NCBI GenBank assembly: GCA_025716815.1
Contig: JAIXMN010000001.1
Location: 620,001 to 684,000 of the forward strand
Origin: Dichotomocladium elegans
Taxonomy: Eukaryota; Mucoromycota; Mucoromycetes; Mucorales; Lichtheimiaceae
Direction: 5' to 3'
Length of the DNA stretch: 64,000 bases
Part shown: piece after piece, positions 56,232 through 64,000 of the stretch
How the letters are laid out: each line of letters opens with the position of its first letter
Position numbering within the stretch: position 1 is the first letter of the stretch
Translations under genes and position numbers: made by a program
The notes under the pieces: generated by a model
Seen by the model: only the letters and a program-made list of their open reading frames with translations
What the model was told of the DNA's origin: nothing
Database searches by the model: none

Positions 56232-58309
56232 TGTAAATCTATATTATTTCTCTGTTTTTCTTCAGATAAGGAAGCAGCAGGTTAGCGATGATACCCTCAT
56301 TCTTTTTAATGTGCTTCCGGACAGATTTTTCTCCTTATACGATCCATATTAATAAAGATACTCACTCAATCTATACAGTAATGGGGACGTTACCGACTAT
56401 ATATCTTTCGCGGCGGTGTCTAATATTAGATAGCAGTAGCATCTCGATCCCCTTGAGGAAATGTCCCTATTTCTTCATGTTCAGGCATGTACATACAGCT
56501 ATAAAAATATCTTTTTTCTCCTATAATTTCTTCTGTGGTTCTGGACTCTGAAGTCATGGTCTTTCTTTCATCATCATCCTAGGCCTGTACCAAAGTCGAG
56601 TAAATGCGACTTCCTGTCCACGTGCTGAAAGAAATTGGTACGTACATAAGTGGTTTATTGTCAAAATCGAGTTCGCACGAAATACAAAAAAATTGCATAA
56701 AAATGTGGGAAGTTGACGTATCAGTAAATAAAAGATTCCATTAGACAACTGAAAACGAATCCCATCTACATAATGTTTTGACTTACTGTACTACAGACTC
56801 AGTAACAGATGGGCACGTGGTATCAAGCAAGAGAGATTGTTGGAAAATAAAAGACAGAATAATGTCAGAAGCATGGCTCCTCAGCAAAAAAGGGAAAAGC
56901 TGTCATAGGGCAATCAAATCGCGGCCTCGCTGTGGAACCCAGTATCCTTTGGAGCTCCCTTTCATGGTTAATCAAATACAGGTGAGATTGGACAATATAT
57001 AAAGGATATGGATGTTGGGTTGCAATAAAACAATTTACTGTTATTGTGATCAACCTAATAAAGCCATGGAAGAGAGGGTAAGGATGGATTTGATGGACAA
57101 AAAACAGTTTCCTCGAATCTTCATTATTTATAGGACGTCCAAAGGGAAGAGGAAGATGATCCCTTATAGCTTCTTTGTAGTTAACAAGGCTGCAATAGAC
57201 GCACAATCTACCGTATGATATCTTATATCAGAAAGTATACTTCTAGACTAGATCAGTCGTCGCTGCAGAAAATTTTTTTGAGGGCAAATCTTATTGCGTT
57301 GTAAAAACAGATGTCATTTTCTACCTTTTCCACAGACGCTATTATGGATCTTCTTCTCAAGTTTTCTTTGCTTCGGTGCTGAGTCAGATTCAGCGACCGA
57401 ATTAGGTCAATCTTGCATAAAGTGAGGATTATCAAGCAGATACACAAGACAGCCGTTAATGGAGGAACGTCTTAAAAATTTCCTCACCAAAAAAGAAGGC
57501 GGTAACTGCAGTACAGCCCACGAGGGCGGATAGAAAACTGCTTCAGCTGCGATATCAGTAATCGGAATAGTTCGCGTCGCAAAGGTTATTTAAGCATTGT
57601 GTGGCGATCTGCTGCTTCACTCCGCTGCATATCTTTGTACAGTACATCATAAGGAGATGTTTCTCCTTAACCCGTCTATTCCTGGAATGATCAAGATACA
57701 GACAGATGACGATTTAGGAAAGTGTGCATTTAGCTGCAAAACACTGCGGCAAGGCTAATTCAGTCGATCAGAATATGTCAGAGACACGCTATTATGTGAA
57801 AAATGAGATCCGGCACCAAACATTTAGTAAAGGCTGGCTTGGTTTGATCTAGCTCAAAGATAACTCACATACAGCCCAAGTAACGGCAGAATTCCATGTT
57901 TTTGAGCAATGGTAGAACTGTTGAAGACCCCTCACCTATATCAACACTTCTAAGTCTTCTGTTTGTCATTATAATCCGGTGTATCCAATGCCTTTGCAGC
58001 AGAGAGCTCTTGATCACTTGTATCGCCTTTAGTAGCAGAATCTATAGTAATTTGGACATGTGCGTGATTATACAGGTTCTTAATACTATACGCCCCTCAA
58101 ATCCCTTAAAAAGTTGGTCCGTAAGTTATCCTAAGACGATTGATTAGCATGAACGCGGTCAAGAATAAGACCGATATCTGCATTCTTCATCGAGAATACA
58201 TGAGTAACCTTGGGTACGTTGTATCTTAGGATGCTACTATAGCCATATTTATACTCCAAACATTTCGCTGCGCTGAATAGAAGCATACACTGTTTTCCAA
58301 AATCAAACT
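56232..58309. other. Intergenic, mostly unrecognised
   Basis: Two kilobases with only short frames. One at 56,778-57,002 contains AWLLSKKGKSCH, slightly like a Tc1 transposase segment, too weak to call. Nothing else is supported. Confidence 0.35.
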
Positions 58310-59345
58310 CTGCCAGTTCTGAAGTCGCAGGATCACAAAAATAAAGTCGCGTTTATTCAAAATACGTTGATGATAAATCGAATGACACATGTATCCACGG
58401 AAAGACGTCGCTTCCATCTCCTTTATACACTTTTACATTTTGAAATGAACAACCTATTTTTCTACCAAGATGGCCAACGTCATGCCGTTGATGAACGTGG
58501 ATATCCTGAACCTATGGACTATGTTGTTGATGAAGAAATGTATTCTCTACAATCCGTTTGTTCTCACACTGAATATCTGCTTAGCATATCTTGCAAAGAT
58601 AACTCTGATCTTACTACCATACACATTCCCCAGCAAACGAATGCAGACATTCGGATGAAAGAAGCACGGATCAAACGCAGTTACACAGCATACACGGGCC
58701 AAGACAAGGTCAGATTTTTCAAACTAACGTTTGAGAAGGTCTTGAATGCATCAGCTGCTGCAAAACCGTTCGGAATGGTGCTGCGAAGATCCAAGAGCGC
58801 CTTGACTGGGTGTGCAGATGGGACAGGACCGACATCGACTTGGAAAAAACTGCATTTTTCTTGATGAGTCTGGATTGCATATTAATATGAAATGCAGCAT
58901 GGCATGATTCAAGAAAGGGACTCCTGCAATGGTCACAATAGCGAAACAAGAGCAAAGACAAACACAATCTTGGGAGCAATCTCAGAATCAGGCACCATTA
59001 AATATAGCTTGAGCTCCCGAAGCCACCAAGCAAGAAAAAAAAAAAGAGGGTAGGTCAATCTGAAGTTGCGAGCAGAGGAACGGTAACTGGCCCATATCTC
59101 AGCTTCCTTAAGGTTACGATGGACGAGATGGACGAAGATATGAAGGGTCATTATTTGGTAATGGATAATGCACCTATCCATGAGGTCGAGGATATCTCTA
59201 AATAGATCGAGTGTCGAGGATATCGGGATACTCATCTTCCACAATACTCGCCTCAACTCAATCCGATTGAGCAGTTTTGGTCAATTGACAAGAGCAAAGT
59301 AAAAGGCAATAGGTTACCCTTGCTCCATTCTGCAATCTCCTAATA
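58310..59345 (+). pseudogene. Decayed Tc1/mariner transposase
   Basis: Homology starts at a TIR-like CAGTTCTGAAGTCGCAGG (58,315) and the frame at 58,445 (MNNLFFYQDGQRHAVDERGY). It continues through an HTH-type segment (YTAYTGQDKVRFFKLTFEKV). Broken frames then hold DESGLHINMKCSMA, KKGTPAMVTIA, and the late YLVMDNAPIHE and QYSPQLNPIEQFW of the DDE catalytic core. Several frameshifts and stops are needed to connect the pieces, so the gene is dead. The same family left fragments at both palindrome edges. Confidence 0.7.
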
Positions 59346-60317
59346 ACCCGGATCCTCTGTAGATAATGATATCAACCCAACTCAGGTGCCTCAGAGGAGA
59401 GAGTATGGGCTTTGGCTGGGAACGTGCTTTGGCTGCACCTGAGCAGGTCTCCCATCATGGTTTCGTCGAGGCGCTTTTGTTCGTCCGCTTCCACCATTGC
59501 TTCTGTCGCTGGTGTTCTTGTTGGTCCGTCGTCGTCCCTCCTCGTTCCTTCCTTTTCTTTCTCTTCGGCCATTATTACCGCAATGATTCACCTAGGTACT
59601 TTCGCAGTAAGTCGAAGAGTAAGAAGAGGCTGATATTTTCTGTTGACTAACGGGTATGTCTCGGCCTTCTTTAAGCATGCGAAATTTATTTTTGAAAAGA
59701 AAGTAATGTTCCCTTCTCAACGTCAGCTTGAAAACTCTAACCTTATTTTCGTTCGTATGTAAGTTGTACGGAGTGACATACATAGATCCACGCTCCTCAA
59801 CAAATATTTCCCTGTCCATCTTCGTACTATGAATAAATTTATTAGTCATTCAGAGCAATGAATGTGTATAAAATGAAAACGATCAATAGATGGGGAACCG
59901 CTGACGTGGTTTAGAGAGGCGACATCGTTCATTTGATCTATCTTCCGCAAAGACTTGTTAAATGCGATTGGTTATCCTGAATGTAGCTTGACTAGCAAAC
60001 GCCGTTGCCAAGTGGCTATGATTGATCGGTAGGACCGATAAAAACAGAGAAGTCGAAAATAACATAGTAATATCGAGTGTATACGTGCATCTATATCAGG
60101 ATCTACGCGTGGTGGCCTGATATCGATCTGGATACGATCTCGCAAATAATGCAAACAGGGGATGTAGCATAAGCGATCAGAGTCAGAAAGCCTCCTTGTA
60201 ACATCGATCTACAGTCTGATCTCTTGTCAGCTGAGGAGAACCCCCGACTCATTATTTTCTTTGCATAATATTTTTATTTACTTGTTCTGCTCCCTCACTG
60301 TCCTTTCCTGATCAAAT
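59346..60317. other. Intergenic with one small unassigned ORF
   Basis: On the minus strand 59,372-59,572 begins MAEEKEKEGTRRDDDG and is highly charged. It may encode a small disordered protein, but the opposite strand is equally open, so I do not call it. No other feature is seen before the FRA10AC1 start. Confidence 0.3.
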
Positions 60318-61300
60318 ATGGGATCCGTCAATCGTATATTCCGTAATGAGCTTCACGGGGTCGATGCTGTAAGTGCGCTCCATTCATTTGCGCTCCTCTT
60401 GCTAAAAGAAGATAACAGTATACTCGCCACAAGCGCTTAATTCGAGATTATGTGTTGCATTACAACAAAGGTCCTCCGCCAAAGCCTTCATCATCGTCAT
60501 CCGCGAACTACAGGACTGAATATGATATAATACGAGAGAATCACCGGTAGGTAATAATACGTCGTCATTTCTACACTCTTTCTCTACGGCTGTACCTGTG
60601 TGTGTCCTTATGCCCGCTAAAAGTTCTGCCCAGATTTGTACGATCCGATGATGAGGATGACGAAAATCAGTCATGGGAGAAGCGGTTAGCCAAAAAATAT
60701 TATGATCGACTGTTCAAGGAGTATGCGATCTGTGAATTAAAATACTACAAGGATGGCAAGATTGCATTGCGGTGGCGCACCGAACGGGAGGTGATCATGG
60801 GCAAAGGTCCGTGGAAAAGGTGTACGATATATTTCCTTTTCACAGCATTAACTCGGGAATATATGTGCATATTCTACATATCAGGTCAATTCATATGCGC
60901 TTCAACACGATGCGAGGAGACTAATGACCTCAAGAGCTGGGAAGTCAATTTTGGATATGTTGAAGATGGACACAAGAAAAACGAGCTTGTCAAAGTGCGA
61001 CTCTGTCCTGATTGCTCGTACAAGCTCAACTATAAAACGCAAAAGCGAGCTGTAAGAAAGGAAAAGAAGCGAAGGCGCCAGGACGATGAGCAAAGAGAGG
61101 CGGAGCATAGGGGGAAACGGTATAAGCCGACGCATGATGATACCGAGAAAAACAGAGGGGACGAACCGGATGCAGTTGCAAATGAAGAACAAGATGAGCA
61201 GCAAGATGCGAAATCTATCTGGAGTCGCCCTATCGAGAAAAAGCAGGAAAGAACAAAGGAAGAAGAATTCGAGGACTACTTCGCGGATCTTTTCCAGTGA
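60318..61300 (+). CDS. FRA10AC1: FRA10AC1 homologue
   Basis: Four exons (60,318-60,368, 60,419-60,546, 60,634-60,806, 60,885-61,300), 255 aa. The pattern KGPPPKPSSSS, TEYDIIRENHRF, SWEKRLAKKYYDRLFKEYAI, GKIALRWRTEREVIMGKGQF, CASTRCEE, LKSWEVNFGYVEDG and RLCPDCSYKLNY is diagnostic of the Fra10Ac1 family. The four Cys form a zinc-binding pair. Family members are nuclear and have been found with late-stage spliceosomes. The tail is Lys/Arg/Glu-rich and disordered. The gene converges with the GABA aminotransferase, 52 bp between the stops. Confidence 0.93.
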
Positions 61301-61352
61301 TTGCAAGAACATAGGAATAGTAAAAGCAATAATAAATGCTTAGTTTGTTTAT

Positions 61353-63033
61353 TTACAAGGCCTTCTCCATGGTTTCGAGCAGGATATCAGCGTGGTGCTT
61401 TTGGAAGGTGAGCATGGGACGCAAGCGGACAGTCTTATCACCACAACCGCCCATGTTGATGCCAAGCTGCCTCATGTCACCAAGGAACTTGTCGCGCTTT
61501 TCGGCGGTGTCGAGGTCAAAAGCGATAAAGGTGCCCTGGCCACGGACTGACTGGATTTGATTGACCTGACTGAGATTGTCCTGGAGATAAGCGCCGACGC
61601 GTTTGACGTTATCCAGGAGGTTCTTGTCATATATCTCGTTGACAATGGCTGCGGCCTGCATAGCACGCACTGGATCTCCCATCCAGGTGTTGTACAAACG
61701 ATATGGCTGAGCAGGACGGAGCCGACTGCTTAGGAAAAAACCGGCAGCTTGGAATTTTTTGGAGAAGGTGACCATATCGGGCGGGCTGGGCAAGTTCCAT
61801 GCTTCGTGTGCCCAAAACGTTCCCGTCGCTCCAACGCCAGTCTGGACTTCGTCGACGATAAAAAGTACATCGTTGCGCTGGCAGATGGCCTGCAATTCCC
61901 GGAAATATTCAGGGGACGCTTTTGATAAAAAGAAACGCCAATGTCAGATTCCTGTCTGGTCTATCAGGTTTTCAAGCGTTCTCGATCATACCGTGATTGT
62001 CACCGCCCTCCGACTGAATTGGCTCCACAACAACGGCTGCAATAGACTTGCCTCTGTTCTGTATTATCTCCTCAACCTGCTTCAGAGATTGCTGCTCAAC
62101 CTGGCGATTGTGAGCTTCATGTTCATGCAGTGGATACTTTAACTCGGGAAACATGGCCTTGGGCCACGAAAAGGCAGGAATATCGAGCTTGTGGATGGCC
62201 TTACTTGCAGTGGCAGTGAGAGAACCAAAAAGGCGGCCATGGAAGGCTTTGGAGAAGCTAAGGATTGCCATGTCATCAGGCGACCCCGGAGCTTGGTTGC
62301 TCATGCATGACTTGAGCTCCTGAACAGTATAGTCACGCTCACCACGCCGTTTGGCAGCCTTGTACATAAACGCTGTTTTAAATGCGTTCTCGTTCGCGCA
62401 GGAGCCGCACATGACTGTAAATACATTGTCCATGCCCTTGGGTGCAACCCGCATGAACGCCTTCTCGACCGACTCGACCCAATCTTTATTCGGGTTTACA
62501 CCCAATGCAGCTCTAACGGAATCACAACAAGATGAGCACAAGACCGCGCCGCGCTACGACTAACTGGCAACAAAATGCACTTGCCTATTTGCCAATGCGG
62601 TCTGGAAAGCGGGTTCATTAGCTAGATTCAGGAAGGCAGGATTATTGTAACCGATAGGAATCGATGCGATCTGAGCAAATACATCCAGGAGCGTGTTGCC
62701 GTCAACGTCAGTGATGTAGTTGCCCTTGGATTTGGCAAAGTCTGGATGTGCCACGTTGGTCAGAGCTCTGTACCATCAGCGGCGGCGGAATATGGAAATC
62801 AAAATACCTGCAACGAAGAAGATTGATCGCGTGTCTTGATATTTGTCTAACTGTTGCATGATACGCTTGGATTCTAGACCCGGAATGGTAGTCTTCATGG
62901 AGGGTCCCGAGGGTTCATCAGGAAAGTAGGGCGTCTCAGTGGAGGACACATTCGCTACAGGCCGATGGGTGGCTGTAACAGTAGAGTACATGCGTGTGAG
63001 ACGAGGCAAGAGCAGTTTTTGAGCAGATAGCAT
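61353..63033 (-). CDS. UGA1: 4-aminobutyrate aminotransferase
   Basis: Four exons (63,033-62,808, 62,765-62,585, 62,512-61,992, 61,918-61,353), 497 aa. An N-terminal segment (MLSAQKLLLPRLTRMYSTVT) resembles a mitochondrial presequence. The class-III aminotransferase core shows GNYITDVDGNTLLDVFAQIA, GSCANENAFKTAF, FHGRLFGSL, VVVEPIQSEGGDNH, DEVQTGVGATGTFWAHE and FSKKFQAAG, where Lys binds PLP. The end has RPMLTFQKHHADILLETMEK. It converts GABA and 2-oxoglutarate to succinate semialdehyde and glutamate. The second intron starts with GC (GCAAGT). The first intron boundary (acceptor AGAG|CTC) is the least certain. Confidence 0.93.
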
Positions 63034-64000
63034 AATAATGCCTGGACACAGAGAAAGAAAGGGAGGTGAAGAGGAAAGAAGAAGATAAGGTACGCCAATT
63101 TTATAGAAGAGTAACGTGAGAAAACATAGTAGCCTTTGATCCGGACGACCAGTATAAGGAAAGCGAAATTACCTTATACTGATAACTTGTTATCTTTGTC
63201 TGCTGTCCTCCCTGTCAACTGAGTCAGCACCTGTCCCGATTGGTGCGACTTTGGGCTACATTACTAACAAGCATGTCTAACTAACCGTAGCCATCCTCCC
63301 CCGCATACACATCTTTCTTTATGTTTATATGTTGCCTGTTTCACGCGTCTTTGTTTGCGATGAAGCCCTCTCTTCACACACACATCTCCATCTTTTCCTC
63401 CCCCCCATGCAATCTCGACGTCCTCGGAAATGTATGAAAATGCGACTCCGCTTAAGAACACGAAAAACAGTGATAGTGGCACCCACGGGTGGATTTAAAA
63501 ACGCCCATTTACCACTATCATTACGCATAAGGAAATGATGGGTAGTTCCAAGGACTCATGTATCATGTTTTGAATCCCCATTCAACTTACGACGAGGGCC
63601 TTTTGTGGACCACACTAGAAAATCTAGATTTTATATATCTCTTTCATAAGTCAATGTCCGTTTTATAGATAAATTAATCTCTGGTTTAAAAATAGGACAT
63701 ATCTTTACTCCAAAGTTTACAAGTTACAAAAGTATACAATCCCAAATAATACGGTGGGTATAGCGATATTCATCTATAGTGTTGCCTTGTTCGAAAAACA
63801 AGGCAGATGGGGAAGGGACAATAGATCACTCATCTCAAAGATGTCTGAAATAAAGTCGTTTTCAGGTCATGAAGTCCTTCCTTATTATTCAGGTTTCAGG
63901 ATCACCATATTTTAATCATCCTCAACATATTTCGCATTGCTGTAATCTTCGTTTGTTTCCTCAGAAAATCTAGAGTGGTTTGAGTCGCTGGACACAAGTT
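63034..64000. other. Right-edge intergenic sequence
   Basis: No gene recognised. A small inverted pair GTGATAGTGG/CCACTATC sits at 63,470-63,520, about 30 bases apart, and CT-rich sequence surrounds 63,360-63,410. The rest is A+T-rich. Confidence 0.35.

Noticed and set aside
56778..57002. Possible further Tc1 transposase fragment
   Set aside because: Only one short AW-x3-KKG-like match, insufficient to call.

Overview
This 64 kb window is nuclear DNA of a filamentous early-diverging fungus, most likely a Mucorales-type zygomycete (inference). Genes are compact, with one to seven short introns. The conserved set is fungal: an FKS 1,3-beta-glucan synthase, an APSES/StuA transcription factor, a Kre9/Knh1-type GPI protein and an Mso1-like protein. 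The transposon remnants (Tc1/mariner, MULE, Fanzor) resemble families I associate with Mucorales. I see no bacterial operon, CRISPR array, rRNA or confident tRNA.

Layout. 0-6.3 kb is a nested transposon graveyard. A Ty3-type LTR retroelement remnant has its Gag gene split by a 4.5 kb MULE DNA transposon, which has target-site duplications and long inverted repeats. The left inverted repeat of the MULE is itself interrupted by a 362 bp TA-flanked MITE. The MULE carries one multi-exon gene that fuses a FAR1-type transposase to an OTU cysteine protease. 6.3-11.6 kb is gene-poor: an Mso1-like gene, a decayed Fanzor (TnpB-like) gene and a broken membrane ORF. 11.6-21.7 kb is dense housekeeping sequence: Rac GTPase, METTL25-family methyltransferase, an OB-fold/CCCH-finger methyltransferase, bL17m and IBA57 (divergent, 164 bp apart), and an alpha-arrestin. 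21.7-26.1 kb is a long non-coding stretch leading into the APSES gene (26.1-28.2 kb). Then come ribosomal protein uL29, and two divergent, related beta-trefoil lectin genes, one with a long Pro/Gly/Tyr-rich tail.

34.55-47.22 kb is a giant near-perfect palindrome. Two arms of about 5.5 kb are arranged head-to-head around a 1.63 kb unique spacer. Each arm carries the same pair of Old Yellow Enzyme (OYE) genes, a short hypothetical ORF and, at its outer edge, a piece of a Tc1-like element, so the locus has four OYE genes. The right outer edge stops about 17 bp from the FKS stop codon.

47.2-64 kb holds FKS (minus strand), a Ral-like GTPase, a GPI-anchored wall protein, a decayed Tc1 transposase, an FRA10AC1 homologue and GABA aminotransferase. 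Several genes serve cell-wall and polarity biology (FKS, Rac, Ral, Mso1-like, GPI protein, APSES), but nothing shows that they form a functional cluster. Exon boundaries were read by eye from GT/GC-AG sites and reading-frame continuity. All identifications come from recognised motifs, not from database searches.
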